Source of the DNA: Nageia nagi
Lineage: Eukaryota > Pinophyta
Assembly: GCA_050084985.1 (NCBI GenBank)
Contig: JBITNC010000001.1
Coordinates: 42,594,001 to 42,658,000 of the forward strand
Direction: 5' to 3'
Length of the DNA stretch: 64,000 nucleotides
Shown here: in pieces, positions 34,440 through 47,106 of the stretch
Layout of the letters: every line of letters starts with the position of its first letter
How positions within the stretch are numbered: the first letter of the stretch is position 1
Notes under the pieces: model-generated
The model's input: the letters and a program-made list of their open reading frames with translations, nothing else
The model's database searches: none
Told to the model about the DNA's origin: nothing
Program-made: the position numbers and the translations under genes

Positions 34440-34862
34440 ACTTACCTCACGGAACGTACCTGACAACGAAAGATGTAGATATTGGCGATGTACTGATGAT
34501 AAGCTGCCTTTCCAACAACGTCGTGACCTGCGAGGATGCAAAAAGAGGACCGCAGGCGGTCCGTTTCAATGATATAAGAGCATCGGTGGTGTTCTTCAGT
34601 TCACAAAGGAGCGCCGACGGCCTTCGTTTGATGGTTTTGACCTTTCGATTGAGTCTAGAACTTCAATATGGATGTCTTAGATAGCAGTGTGATATCAGAA
34701 TAGATCGTGCATGTCAAGATAGCTTGCGAAAGGAAGCACACAAACCACAGCCTTGTAGGCGGTACCAAGAGGTACCTTAAGGGGTAGCCACTTACAAGAC
34801 CATACGCGGGATCATGTGTATCCTTGTTATGTGGACTTACTATTAGATCCCTTATTTATATA
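34440..34862 (-). promoter_or_regulatory. GC-richer island: possible promoter, exon and splice donor
   Basis: On the minus strand a TATA-like CTATATAAATAAGGG lies at about 34,850-34,863, followed by a less AT-rich stretch that ends CCGTGAG|GTAAGTAC at about 34,440, a near-consensus splice donor. The opposite strand has an 82-codon ORF (34,436-34,684) containing DVDIGDVLMISCLSNNVV and KRGPQAVRFNDIRAS. Either strand could be a gene fragment, or the island may be a solo LTR. No family is recognised and the two readings exclude each other. Confidence 0.3.
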
Positions 34863-34950
34863 GATAATAGATAATACAACCCATGGGTCGGCATGCATCT
34901 ACATAAATAAGGATAATTCACAATATTCAAGATAAACACACCAATAACAA

Positions 34951-35005
34951 GATAATCCATGCAATATTCAAGATAATCCATGCAATATTCAAGATAATCA
35001 TTATA
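34951..35005 (+). repeat. Short tandem repeat, 21 bp x 2.6
   Basis: AAGATAATCCATGCAATATTC is repeated exactly at 34,951 and 34,972, followed by a partial third copy. Confidence 0.8.
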
Positions 35006-36764
35006 AAATTCATTTTCAAGACAAACATTGATATTATCATTTTAATACAATCAAGACATATATTTAGGCCAACCATATTTCATTAATTTATTGATTTAAA
35101 AACATAAATTCATTTTTATGTGTTAACAGCTATATTAGGGCAAGTCGTAGAGAGATGATTTTTGTCGACATTTTGGAAACATAAACTCATTATATTATAG
35201 TATATATTTTTACTCAATGGATGAACTAGAAACTCCAAAGATGCAACAACATATAAAATTAATTAATGGATAAATAACTATAACATTAGTGATAGGCACA
35301 ACTTGATTTTCCAAAACATTTTGAAATCTAGATAGAAATTATTTCCTTTTTGTTTTCAAGGTTCCAAGAAAAACCAAAGAAGCTAAGATCATTGAAAACA
35401 AAGATAAACTGTTTCTAAAGAGAAATCATATAAACTTATGTTGCAGGCTTTCCTACTCAAACTCTTCTTATAACAACACAAATTTTATTACCTTCGTAGA
35501 GGTTTCCTAAGTACCCACTCGAAAATGAATAAAGCTCTCTAATCCTCTTACTCAATAAATCAAGTGGGTAGTAATAGCTAGGCACTGAAAGCGTTGGATC
35601 GACATCTTTGTTCTTCAATAAGCCACTTATTCACTCACGATTCAGAAATGAATCGCCCTATCGTTATTGCTAGGGAACGAGACAGAAGTACTACTATTAA
35701 TCTCAACACTTTGGATAAGGATTCTGCGGTGAGGGGAAGAAGGATACTTCACTAGACGAGCCTCCATATTACTTCATATAATCGCTAGTCAAAACTGAGT
35801 ATTACAATGTTCTGGGTCTCGTACAAAAACCACCAATCAATAGGTCTGATGTTAGTGGATCCGACTCACCAATAGATATCAATTGATGCTTCCCCATCCC
35901 AACCAATAGTTTCACTTTATACGGATAAGCTCAACCATAAAATTTCAAGGTGAGGAATAAATTAAAGAGCTCCATGTATGCACTAGCTAAATGTCAAATT
36001 TACAACTATGGTGAAGAGTCGTAATGATTCTCAAGAACAATTTATGCTTCCCATTTTTACTACCCAAAATGGAATTGTAAACGTAAGATAAGCCATGGTT
36101 CAATCAACGTTATGTTCAGCTAATGTTAGTACTCAAGGAAACAAAAAGAAGCACATTACTCGTACTCAAATTGTACATATTCAGTAAGCTTATTATATTT
36201 TAACACTTCTAAGTCTCTTACTACCTATAATCGACCTGAGCTCAAGAAGAAAAAAGCAGAAAATGAGGAGCTCACGATTTAAAAAAAAATGATGTCCATC
36301 CCCACGTAAAAGAATATGAATACATAAAACAAAAATAGATGGGCTTAGTACATTTATGGTAAGGACAGAAAATCTAGTCATTATCTTTTGAAAATAGATT
36401 TAAATATCCCTCTAGAGTTATACAATTTATATCATTATCTCTAAACAGTGAAAACACATTTATTTTATCCATAAACATAGTCAAACAAATATTTTAATAT
36501 AAAAATGTTAAAATAAAAGGAGTGCACTTGTCAACCAAAGAAGAGACTCTCACTTAATTCTTTTCAATGGAAGCTTGCGCTTGGAGCAAATCAAATCTCC
36601 CCCTTCTTCACAATATTGGAGTAGTGTTTATAGCATAACCATTGGAGAATATTTCCATAAAATTTTATTGTATATTACATCATATTTTTCCATTTGGTAG
36701 GGGCATGAAGATTCTTTCTTGGTCTATTTTCTTTCTCCAAGTTTGTCCCATAGCCAAAATTTAT
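35006..36764. other. Gene-free stretch
   Basis: No ORF with recognisable content, no LTR ends and no tandem array. Part of it (35,560-36,060) is slightly less AT-rich, but it shows no coding frame on either strand. Confidence 0.4.
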
Positions 36765-37215
36765 AATAGTTAATAATAATTTGAGCCATCTCATGTGGGC
36801 TTCAAATAATTTGAGGTGGAATATTCATATAATACCTTTAGACCTTACTTGTTTTTTCCTTTTAAAACTATAGAGTAGGTTCAATAATTTTTTGACACAT
36901 CACATAAAATTCCAAGGTATTTGGGAGAAGGGAATAGTTCACTAAGATAGATTAATAATTCTTTTGCCATCTCACCCCTAGGTTAAACATTTTCACTAAT
37001 CCCTAAAATTATTGAAGATAAAAATAAAATGCCTTGGTGTAAAAATTAAATCTAGGTATCTAAATTTTTTGTTTGCGATTAATTAATTCATTAAGCAAAG
37101 TAATATTCAAACTAATATCTTAGCATAAAATTTTAACTGTTAAGATTGACCATCTTGCAAGATCAAAATTGTTAGATTCATCATTAATCAAAGAGTTAAT
37201 TTCAATAATATGGAT
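36765..37215 (+). repeat. Dispersed repeat R1, copy 2
   Basis: Same orientation and order of landmarks as 235-705. It lacks the left foldback arm. Its right edge abuts a Gypsy integrase fragment at 37,216. Confidence 0.65.
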
Positions 37216-37891
37216 TATTATCCATTGCTCCCATAGATAATTTCATATAATCTGAAGATCTCATGTGCAAGCTTATTTGCTATAGTAGGGGCATCATAAG
37301 TGGTATTGCTAGGTATAAAGTGCATCACTTTGGTCAATCTGTTAACCATTACCAAAATTGAATCATGATGGAACTTGGTTTTTTGTAAACCAACAATAAA
37401 TTCCATCGATATAACTTGCCATCTTTATGTGGGAATATCATGTGGTTACAAATATCCTCATGGATGTTGATGTTCTACTTTTACTTTATAACATTTGAGA
37501 TATTAAACAAAAACTCTACTATGTCTCTTTTCATTCCATCCTAATAAATTTTTTTGTTTAGATCATCTCTCATTTTGGTACCTGTAGGATGAGCTGCATA
37601 TGGAGGTCTATGGGTTTCTTGCATGATCAAATTTCTTAAGTTACTCTTTTTAGGAATTATCAATATGTCTTTGAAATAAAAAACTTCGTATTTTTCAATA
37701 AAATCTTGAGATGATGAGGTACCTTTACTCATCAATTCTTTGATGGATTCACAGTAAGGATCCTCTTGTTGTAGGACCTGAACTTTATCAAACAATTCAA
37801 ACTAACTCCTAGTCATGGTTTTGACATCTCATCAATGACTTTAAGGAATCTACCACCTTATTTTTTTCCCTTAAAGTAATCAATACAAAAA
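37216..37891 (-). pseudogene. pol: Ty3/Gypsy fragment: RNase H end, H2C2 and integrase core start
   Basis: Minus-strand reading starts with the RNase H tail (FKGKKNKVVDSL), then FDKVQVLQQEDPYCESIKEL, an integrase zinc region (MQETHRPPYAAHPTGTKMR) and, after a gap of about 130 bp, the core start MEFIVGLQKTKFHHDSILVM and RLTKVMHFIPSN. It corresponds to the Gypsy copy at 62,600-63,240 on the plus strand, diverged by very roughly a fifth by eye. It is bounded by repeat R1 on one side and by the 5' LTR of element C on the other. Confidence 0.8.
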
Positions 37892-38301
37892 TTGTTAGAT
37901 ATGTCTCATCCTTTGTAGAGGAAGTATTGTACACCAGGCCCCTACCTTTGTGGTCCTTTTTTAAGGATTCACATGAGGTTCACCTATTTTCACATGGCAT
38001 TAGTAGGATTTGCAAAGTTTTGTCTAAATACGAGGATGGGAGGTTTAGCCCATGGTTTTCTAATACCATATTATGGTTTAGGGTTGAGGGTTTTCCTATA
38101 TATTCATTATAATGAGCCAATTGTGATAGATTGTATTCATTGTAAGCAATAATATAGGAGAATTTTTTAACATGATAGAGTAGCGCGCATTGGATTAACC
38201 AGGGTAAATATCATGTATTCCTTATGTTTGTGAGATTTTTATGTTCTGATTAATTTATTTCTACACTATAATTTTAGAATAGGTTTAGATAAGACTCTTA
38301 A
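37892..38301 (+). repeat. Element C 5' LTR
   Basis: TGTTAGATATGTCTC marks the start, directly after the Gypsy fragment. The end is set by the PBS-like TAGTATCAAAGCTGAG at 38,304 (TGGTATCAAAGC with one change). The terminal CA has decayed. Length is about 410 bp. Confidence 0.6.
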
Positions 38302-38303
38302 TC

Positions 38304-38319
38304 TAGTATCAAAGCTGAG
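38304..38319 (+). promoter_or_regulatory. Element C primer-binding site
   Basis: TAGTATCAAAGCTGAG resembles the iMet-tRNA complement TGGTATCARAGC and lies about 150 bp before gag. Confidence 0.6.
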
Positions 38320-38451
38320 TGTTTTTAACCATAGAGGGATATTAGTATTGCTAGGATTTAGTTCATTTTAAGGGGACCTAGGGTTTATAGGTATTTAATA
38401 AAACCTATTCTCAAGTGGGAGCTTTATGAAGAGATATCTTGAAGAAGAAAA

Positions 38452-39260
38452 ATATCTACAAGCCAATCAAGGATAGAGATTGAAAATTTTGATAGAAAAA
38501 GCTTTGAGTTATGGAAGTTAAAGATGGTGGACCTGCTATTAGACAAAGATCTATGGTTTATTATCTTTGAAAAGAAACCAAGCAATACTTTTGATGAGGA
38601 TTATGAGAAATTGAATCAGAAAGCAAGGACTCTAATTCAGTTGTGTTCTGTTGACTCAGTGTTGATTAACATTTTTGGAGAAAAGACTGTAAAGGCTCTC
38701 TGGGATAAGTTTGGGGCTTTGTATCAAAGTATGTCCCTAGTTAATAAACTCTTCCCAAGAAGAAGTTGTGTGATCTTCGAATGTATGAAGGATATTTAGT
38801 AGCATATCATCTCAATACATTCAATACAATAGTGAGCCAACTTCAATCTATTGATGTTAAGATTGGAGAAGAAGATAAATGCATTGCATTACTATGTTCT
38901 CTACCATAATCGTGGGATAATCTTGTTATTGTAGTAATTGGGAGTAATTCTTTTGGTTTATCCTTTGAAGATGTGGTGGAATATTTGTTATTAGAAAATT
39001 TGAGGAGAAATTACATGGAGAGCACATCAAAGGATTCCCTAATGGTAATAGGATGTACAAAGGAAAGAAAGAAATCAAGATCTAGTGATAGATCAAAATC
39101 AAAAGGTAAATTTGGTGGTATATCTAAGTCTTGATGTAGATTTGGTCCTTAATGTTAAATATGTGGCAAGAATAATCATTTAAGGAGATACTAGAGATAA
39201 AAAAAAGCAAAACCATGGAAGACATATGATGAATCCAATTCTATAGAAGCAAATAAATCC
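38452..39260 (+). pseudogene. gag: Element C gag
   Basis: Typical Copia gag of the FELWKLKM type: IENFDRKSFELWKLKMVDLL, KLNQKARTLIQLCSVDSVLI, VKALWDKFGALYQSMSLVNK (38,460-38,760). A shift near 38,775 is followed by YLVAYHLNTFNTIVSQLQSI. The zinc knuckle near 39,135-39,190 keeps CGKNNH but has stops at two expected Cys positions. Confidence 0.8.
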
Positions 39261-39299
39261 AATGATGAAGTTGGGGATGCATATTTGGCATCTTTCACC

Positions 39300-40560
39300 A
39301 CTAGATCAGATTGAAATAATTGGGTAATTAGTATGGGATCCTCCTTTCATATGACACCTCATAGGGAGTGGTTCTCCAAATATAAAAAATATGATAGAGG
39401 GGAGGTGCTCTTATGAGATGATATCCCTTGTAGAATTGTTGTTCGTGGAAGGGTAAAAGTAAAGTTTCATGATGGTATGGTAAGAACCCTACTAGGTGTG
39501 GTACACATTCCTTGTCTTGATAGAAATTTGATTTCTATAAGCAAGATGGTTGATGCAGATGTAGATTTTAGTCTCACTAAGATTGGATGTAAAATAGTTC
39601 ATGGATCAATGGTGTTGGCATGAGGGGTTCAATATGGAACCATGTATAGGTTGTTGGAAAGCACTATGATACCTCAATGTAATAGTGCATCTATTTTTGA
39701 GGCTAAATAAGATGAAAAATTGGTTGATGAATCAATACTTTAGCATCAAATAATGGAATATATTGGAGATAAGGGATTGCAAAATTTATATATAAAAGGT
39801 ATGGTTAAAGGATTTATTGATTTCTCCATGGACTTTGAATTCTATGAGCATTATTTTTATGGAAAGTAGAAACATGTGAGTAACCATTTGGTCTTACAAG
39901 ATCTAAAAAAGTTTTAGATTTGATCCATAGTGATGTTTTTTGTCCTATTACTATACCATCCCTTGGAAAATCATAATACTTTATTTCTTTTATTGATGAT
40001 TTTTTTAGATATACATGGATCTATTTTCTCAAGAGTAAAGCTAAAGTGTTCAATAAATTTCAAGAATTTAAAGCACTTGTTGAGAACCAAATTGGAAAGA
40101 AAATCAAGGTATTAAGGAGTGATAATGGAGGATAATGTTATTCAAATAAATTTGAAAAATTATGTAAGAAATGTGGTAATGGAAGGTAGAATACTACCCC
40201 ATATACACCTCAACAGAATGGAGTGATTGAGAGATTGAATAGATCTCTTATGGAAAAGGCAAGGAGTATGCTCAGTGGTGCTAGTTTGACATGAGAATTA
40301 TGGGAAGAAGGAGTGGATACATCATGTTATGTATTAAATTGGTCTCTTACATCAACTTTTCTTAGACAAACTCTATTTAAAGCATGTTTGGTAGGAAACC
40401 CTCTCTGTCATATATTAGAGTTTTTTGTTGTGATGCATTCATGCATATTTCAAAGGAAAAAAGGAGTAAATTTAATAATAAGGATGATAAGTGTATCTTT
40501 AATTGTTATAAAGATAGTGTTAAAGGTTATAAACTTTGAAATCTAAAAACTAAGAGTATT
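39300..40560 (+). pseudogene. pol: Element C protease and integrase
   Basis: The protease reads NNWVISMGSSFHMTPHREWF (about 39,315-39,375). The first catalytic residue, normally Asp in D-S-G, is Ser and the second is Met. The integrase has [20 protein letters not shown] (about 39,985), LRSDNGG (about 40,115) and QQNGVIERLNRSLMEKARSM (about 40,210), so all three acidic residues remain, separated by stops (for example after DNGG). Confidence 0.8.
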
Positions 40561-40642
40561 TCCTATAATAGAGATGTGGTGTTTGGAGAACTAAAAAGTG
40601 ATCCCAAGAATGAAGTAACATAAGAAGAACTAAAAAAGGTGT

Positions 40643-40987
40643 GTGGTGTACTTTGAGTTTATAGAAGATGATTCCTTCTCAATAGAAGTAGAAGAAGAGG
40701 ATGAACTAAATTTTCATGCACTAGTGTTAAGAAGATCAACATGTGAAAGAAGGAAACCTAAAAGGTATAGCTCACCTAATTTTTATTCTTATTTTGCTTT
40801 ATGTGTTACTGATGAAGATTCTAAAACTATTAAGGAAGCATTAAATTATGAAGAGGGAAATCTTTGGGAAGAGATCATAAATAAAGAAATTATGTATTTG
40901 AAAAAGAATAAGACATGGGATCTAGTAGAATTTCTTGCTAAAAGAAAGGGAATTGGTTACAAATGGGTATTCAAGAAGAAGTATAAT
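40643..40987 (+). pseudogene. pol: Element C RT, N-terminal start
   Basis: An acidic segment (SIEVEEEDELNF) precedes the RT entry: EEIINKEIMYLKKNKTWDLV and GIGYKWVFKKKYN. The frame is cut by D at 40,987 right after KKKYN. Confidence 0.8.
40983..40987. other. Target-site duplication of D, left (ATAAT)
   Basis: ATAAT precedes TGTTGAAATG at 40,988 and is repeated at 55,894-55,898. Confidence 0.75.
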
Positions 40988-41464
40988 TGTTGAAATGTAT
41001 AATGCATTATTGTAAAGGTTGTATTAAATCTTTTATGTAAATTCACTAATACTTAAGGGTATTATTTGATACTTTAAGTATTTTAGTGAATATAATAATG
41101 TAACTTGTCCTACACTCCAAGTTATGAGCATGCCCCTTAAGTCAAAAGATGTGCATGTTATGCTTAAATCATTCAAAAAAGGATTTCACCTTATAAATAA
41201 AAGGCTCATTCTTTGTAATGACACATCAATTGTGGAGTAAGGATATGCTATAGGATAGAAGTGTAAGAGTTGAGATTAGGAGAATTGTAAGAGAGTTGTA
41301 TTTGTGAATGAAATGAAGATCTAGTTAGTGGATGTACTCCTAGTTGGAGAAACCATTTTACATCTTATGTTGTGAGATTACTTTATGTATTTGTTAAATG
41401 TAATTATAAACTTTCATATGATTTTGGTAGTTTAAAAATTATCTTATTAGTGTTAGTTTCTTCA
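40988..41464 (+). repeat. Element D outer 5' LTR
   Basis: 477 bp, TGTTGAAATGTATAATGC to TTAGTTTCTTCA. A TATA box (TTATAAATAA) lies at 41,191. It matches the other three LTR copies in D. Confidence 0.85.
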
Positions 41465-41467
41465 AAT

Positions 41468-41477
41468 TGGTATCAGA
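41468..41477 (+). promoter_or_regulatory. Element D outer primer-binding site
   Basis: TGGTATCAGA follows the LTR after three bases (AAT), the usual iMet-tRNA primer site. Confidence 0.75.
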
Positions 41478-41739
41478 ACAACTTGAAAGCCTCTCTTCAC
41501 ATCTTTGAAGTTGAGACTTTACATCTTCATCTTGGAGGTCCTCATTTTTTATCATTCACTCTATTGAGAGGTAAAATTGATTCAAAGTATAATCTTACAT
41601 CTCTCAATCTTGATTTACTTAACATATCAATATATTTTTATTGCATACTAACATATATTATTGTAAGTTTCCTATCATATTGCTATAATTTTTGCATATA
41701 TTTCATTATTTTTGAAAGTTTTTATTATCAAAAATTGAG

Positions 41740-41787
<48 letters not shown>

Positions 41788-44418
41788 TTTTTTTTTCAAA
41801 TTTACATGAAAATATTTTATAGTAATATCTTTTGTTACATTATTTCTTTTTTACTAAAATATCTTATTGTTAGTAAAAAATGGTAATATAAAAATTACCA
41901 ATCATAGCATTATATTTTGCATACCTTTTTATATTATAGTTGAGTAAAATATATATACTCCATTTTTTTCAAAACCGTTACAAAGTTTTATTGGGTTGAT
42001 TATTACAAATAATTTTTTTTACCAATAAGGAGGTAAGGGTTTACATCTATCAAACTTTATAAAATTTTTTAATTTTTACAAAATCTTTGTAAACCTTTTG
42101 ATGCCTCCATATCTTTCTCCCCAATTTTTTTCATTTAATATATATCTATATAAAGTAGGCAAGCAAGGGGGTGTCAAGTCCCTGTCTGTTCCTCTATGTG
42201 ATCTTCTTCATGAGCCTTTTGTGGCATGCATAGTTTCACTGCATGTGCCTTCTACTTTGCTTTTTTGCTACTCTGCGGGAGATGAACCCAAGTTGCTAGC
42301 TTCAACATCTAGTATGCTATCCTATCGGTTGCTCGATCTTACTACATCATTTCTATTACGTGGATTCCTAACCTCCACCTTCTTTGCTTGGTTGCTCCTC
42401 CTCTTGTGTGTAAATTTTCTCCTCGCATAGTCTCTCCCCTGTTGTCATGCACAACCTTTCCATCACATGGGGTTTCTATGCTGCACATCCATGATTGTCC
42501 TTTTCTTCCTCTCGATCAGGGCCATAACCTGACTTTGCTAAAATGCAACATTTGACTCCTTTAAACTGTGTGTTTAATGCTGTAGGTAATGCTATCTTGC
42601 TCCAAGTGAAGATTGTAGCATTCTCCTCTATCCACCCTACCATATTGTAACCTCTTTATCATGTTTCAACTTCTTTAACTTCTTTTTCTTTCTCTTCATA
42701 CTACCAACATTAGCAGCTGCTTGTTTTTCAATGCTTTGATAAAGTTATCCTACTACGTATACCTACCCTCATCGCCCAACCGATCGAAGGATCCCATGGT
42801 GATCTTTGACTTCCTTTTTTGTCCCTCGTTGACTTCCTCCCTCTACTCCTCATGGCGATATGCTGACTATCTTTCTATTAGTGCTAGCATGTTCATGTTG
42901 GTCGATGGGCCTTATACTTATGGTCTCTTTTCATTCTACAGCACTATGCGCAAATGTCTTGGCTTCGTCCATCCACTCTCGCATTTGATCTCTATGGGCA
43001 TAAATTTGATGCATTTAAAGAGCTTTCCTTTGGAATGCATTCCATATATTTTTTTAAAAGCTCTTATTTTTTAAGTCAAAAAAAGGAAAGTGTAAAGCTT
43101 TTACTTAAATTTTTATTGCATGTTACTTACTTAATCATTTAAAAATAAAATAAACAAAAAGAGCTTATTTTTTTAATGCATGCTTCTTATTTAATCATTT
43201 AAAAATAAAATAAACAAAAAAACTTATTTTTTTAATGCATGCTCAAAGATTTAAATTTTTTAAGTTAATGGTATATGCTTAGTACTTAACTTTAAATAAT
43301 ATATGTTTAAGATTAGTATTTATGTTTAGTGCATGCTTAGTACTTAATTTTTCAAATAAATGCTTATATTTTAAAAAAAATTATGCATACTTAATAGTTA
43401 TTTATTAAAAGTTAATAAATGTATGCTTAGTACTTAATTTTTTAAGTTAATGCTTAGATTTAAAATTTTTGAAGATGCATGCTTATGACTTAAAAATGCA
43501 TGATTATACTTCTTAAATTCTAATTTTTATGAAGAAATAATACATGCTTAATTTTTTGGATTGATGCATACTTTAAGTTAATGATGTATACTTATAAAAT
43601 TGATGCATGCTCTTATGCAAAGTTAATGGACTGTGCAAAATAAAAATGATGTAATGATATCTTTTAGAGGTTGGTGAACAAAATCCATTGGACACTTAGG
43701 TTTGAAATTATTGAATGGATGATATTTTACTTATGCTATTTTATTTCATATTTTGCATTTTGATTTATTTCTTTATGTTAATAAAAATGCAAACATTGAT
43801 ATGAGCAACCCCTTAAAATGAACACATTCGCATGTATATTCCACAACATGACTTATTTGGAGAGCCATGAGGTGAGGACAAATGAAATGAAACTTTTAAG
43901 TTTGATGATCCAAATGATGAAAAGTTTGTACTACTTAATTACCCTTAAGTCTTCTGTTGGTTGAAACATAACTCTATTAGGTGGACAGGTTTGTATGTAG
44001 TGATACCACATATTCACACGTTCATTCAGATATTATCTTGATAACCTAAGAGGATAACTTGAAATTTAATTAAGATTAATAATTTGATCTATTTAATAAA
44101 TATCAAAACTTTAAAAAATAGCTTGTATTTCTTCTAGCAAGAGTATATTACTACTTAAAAAGAACTAGTTAAGGATTGGTAGGACTTAGACTCCTCTTAT
44201 GTGGGCATCTAGGTGAAGGCCTAATTTTAAATAAGAAAATAAGCCTCAATAATTTCACTGTATTTCTATGGTTCTTGAGATGAAAAATGTATTTAGATAC
44301 ATAGGTTATTATTTAAACATTTGCATTTATGAATCAAATCAAATATGTCTTTAGTGTTAAATGTAACATATTTTATTGAAAACATATGCTTATTATTTTA
44401 ATTTTTTTTATATAGCAA
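41478..44418 (+). other. Element D outer leader
   Basis: An unusually long (2.9-kb) non-coding leader. It includes an (AT)n run at 41,744-41,775, a less AT-rich stretch at 42,160-42,960 with two ORFs of 110 and 117 codons (42,098 and 42,721) that lack recognisable domains, and TTAATCATTTAAAAATAAAA tandem units of about 60 bp near 43,130-43,245. CATGC-rich repeats follow. The same order (C-rich part, then CATGC repeats, then gag) is seen in element B. Confidence 0.65.
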
Positions 44419-45460
44419 ATGGAAGAATTCTTTTTACATAAACATATTTTTTATGATTACAACTATGAGATTTGAAAATTTTGAATGAAAATCAAATTGC
44501 ATAAGGAAGCTATGGTAAATAGTGATTGAGAACCTTGTACCTCCTACAGATGAGAAGGCATTAAAGGCGTAAAATATAAAGAATGAATTGGCAACTTTCA
44601 TGATTTACCATGTAATTTAAGATGATATGTTCATGATGATATCTTCTTTAAATTCAGCAAAAGATGCATGGGATAAGCTAAAGTAAATATATCTTGGCTC
44701 AATTTTTTTAAAAAAATTTACCATTCTCTAAAAGTTGCTTCAATCTCATCAAAGGAAAGATGAAAGTGTAGCTATCTACGTGAATAAAATTATTGATCTA
44801 AAAATTCAACTTGTTGCTTATGGATGCAATTGGATTAATGATGAGTTCATGGTCTTTATCATTTTTCAAAATCTTTTGTCAAAGTTTAAAAATTTTGTAA
44901 CAATAATGAAAATAAAATTTGATGATAAAAAAGAAATCATCTCTTTTGAAAACTTTTCAAGGCACCTATTGAAACATGAGAAAATCCTTAACAATAAAGG
45001 ATTGATTTCTTTTACGAAGAAGAATAACGTTGCTCTTGGAACAAACAAAACTCTTTTCAAAAAAAAGTTCAACCATCAATAGAAATATTACCTTTTTTCA
45101 TCCAAAAAGTTTGAAAAAAGAGATAGTGGCTACAACAACAAAAATAATAAACACAGTAATAGGAAGAATGGTAACAATAATCACTTCAAGCATAGAGATG
45201 AAAAAGGTAAACACTTTTTATCTTAAAGAAAAGTTTTATAGAAATTGTAACTATTATAGTATATAAGATCACAAAGAAGTTGATTGTTACAAAAAAAGAG
45301 AAAAAGTACAACAGTAATGGAAATATAAAGAACTACAAAGGAAAAAAAATACTCATACTGATTTTGCCATAACACTCTACTTCATGTCTTGCATTTTTTC
45401 ATCTGATTGGATTATTGACTTTGGTTGCACTAATCACCTATGCTTTGAAAAAAAATTTAG
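44419..45460 (+). pseudogene. gag: Element D outer gag and protease start, truncated
   Basis: Gag begins MEEFFLHKH at 44,419 with several stops. A longer frame at 44,735-45,082 carries VAIYVNKIIDLKIQLVAYGC, NWINDEFMVFIIFQNLLSKF and KKNNVALGTNKTLFKKKFNH, clearly homologous to B gag. The protease begins SSDWIIDFGCTNHLCFEK (DSG changed to DFG) and stops at 45,460, where a 27-bp filler and then the inverted inner LTR follow. Confidence 0.8.
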
Positions 45461-45487
45461 ATTGATGTAATGATGTCCTTTAAGGGT

Positions 45488-45963
45488 TGAAAGAACTAAC
45501 ACTAACAAGATAATTCTTAAACTACTAAGATCACATGAAAGTTCACAATTACATCTAACAAATACATAAAGTAATCTTACAACACAAGATATGAAGTGGT
45601 TTTTCCAACTAGGAGTACATCCATTAACTATATATTTACTTCTCTCATAAATACAACTCTCTTACAATTCTTTTAATCTCAACTCTTACACTTCTATCCT
45701 ATAGCATATCCTTACTCTATAATTAGTGTGTCATTACAAAGAGAGAGCCTTCTATTTATAAACTAAAATCTTTCCTTAGATGACCTAAGTATGATATGCA
45801 TATCTTTAACCTAAGGGGCATGCTCATGATTTAGAATGTAAAATAAATTACATTATTATATTTATTAAAATACTTAAGATATCAAATAATACCTTTAAGT
45901 ATTAGTGAATTTATATAGAAGATTTAATACAACCTTTACAATAATGCATTATACATTTCAATA
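45488..45963 (-). repeat. Inner D 3' LTR
   Basis: Plus-strand reading TGAAAGAACTAACAC to ACATTTCAATA, 476 bp. In element sense it begins TATTGAAATG, one change from TGTTGAAATG. The adjacent AAGAGGGAG (45,964-45,972) is the polypurine tract. Confidence 0.8.
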
Positions 45964-46427
45964 CTCCCTCTTAATGCAATATTGGGATAGAATGAGTATG
46001 AGAGAAGAAGAAGAAAAAGTAAGAGTTTTTCTCTAAACAGATACAATAAAGAAAATTTTTTTTTATATATTTATGAAGTAAAAAAGATCTAGTTTGAGAC
46101 TCATTACTTTGTCAAATACAATCATTAATCATAATTAGTTTTAATGTACATAAAGTAGTCATCTAACATAAAGAGTCTTCAAAGGCCTACATACTTGAGA
46201 TAAATAACCTGTAATCTCAAAGGAACCTATAAGTCATTAATAGTTCAAATAACAAAATTAGTTAGATGCATCATATTCATATCAATAAAGATAGATGAAT
46301 CACACAAATACCATCATGAACTAATCAATAGTGCACTCTAAGTCATCATGAAAATGCCATGTCAAAAACTTATAGTCACCTGCTGTATATAAAACATTTG
46401 TTGATTATTATTACAAAATAGAGCATG

Positions 46428-47045
46428 CACATACGAGTTTCTCACATGTGGATAACTAAATACTGCCAAAAAATATATGAGTTCACATATGGATAACTGA
46501 ACAATGCTAGATCATACACATAAGAGTTTTTCATATATAAATAACTAAATAGTACTAAAAAATATGAGTTCTTCACATATGGATAATTGAATAGTGCAAG
46601 ATTGATAAAAAATAAAGTATGCACATACGAATTTTTCACATATAGATAACTGAACAATGTTAAAAGACATAAAAGTTCCTCACATATGGATAATTGAACA
46701 GTGCTAGATTGATTAGAAATAGAATATGCACATACGAGTTCTTCATATATGGATAACTAAATAGTGCTAAAAGATACATAAGAGTTTCTCACATAGATTG
46801 ACCATAAATAGAACATGCACATACAAGTTTCTCACATATGGATAACTAAATAGTGCTAAAAGATACATAAGAGTTCCTCACATATGGATAACTGAAATAG
46901 TGCTAGATTGACCAATTTGTACAATAAATTCTTTACACAGAATGAACTTATCATGAAAGTGTACAATAAAATCAACATTATATAGTACAACCAATTTATA
47001 CAACAAATTCCTCATGTAAAGCGAACTTACCATGAAGGTGTAACT
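46428..47045 (-). repeat. Inner D tail: tandem ATATGTGAGGAAC repeats
   Basis: About ten imperfect units carry, in element sense, GTTATCCATATGTGAGGAAC-like sequence followed by CGTATGTGCAT. Two further units near 46,915 and 47,005 have the GTAAGTTCGCTTTAC form known from B. The array sits between the pol stop (47,107) and the PPT, as in B. Confidence 0.75.
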
Positions 47046-47106
47046 AAATCAGCACAAAATTCTCTTAGAGATGTTGTCATTACAAACATAAATTCAATAT
47101 AAGAAT

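Noticed and set aside
41744-41775. (AT)n tracts as origins or matrix-attachment sites
   Set aside because: They are simple microsatellites mirrored in both D leaders (41,744 and 53,694) and have no further supporting signal.
42098-43074. 110- and 117-codon leader ORFs of D as functional genes
   Set aside because: The inverted partner copies at 52,430-53,313 are broken at different places and no domain is recognisable.
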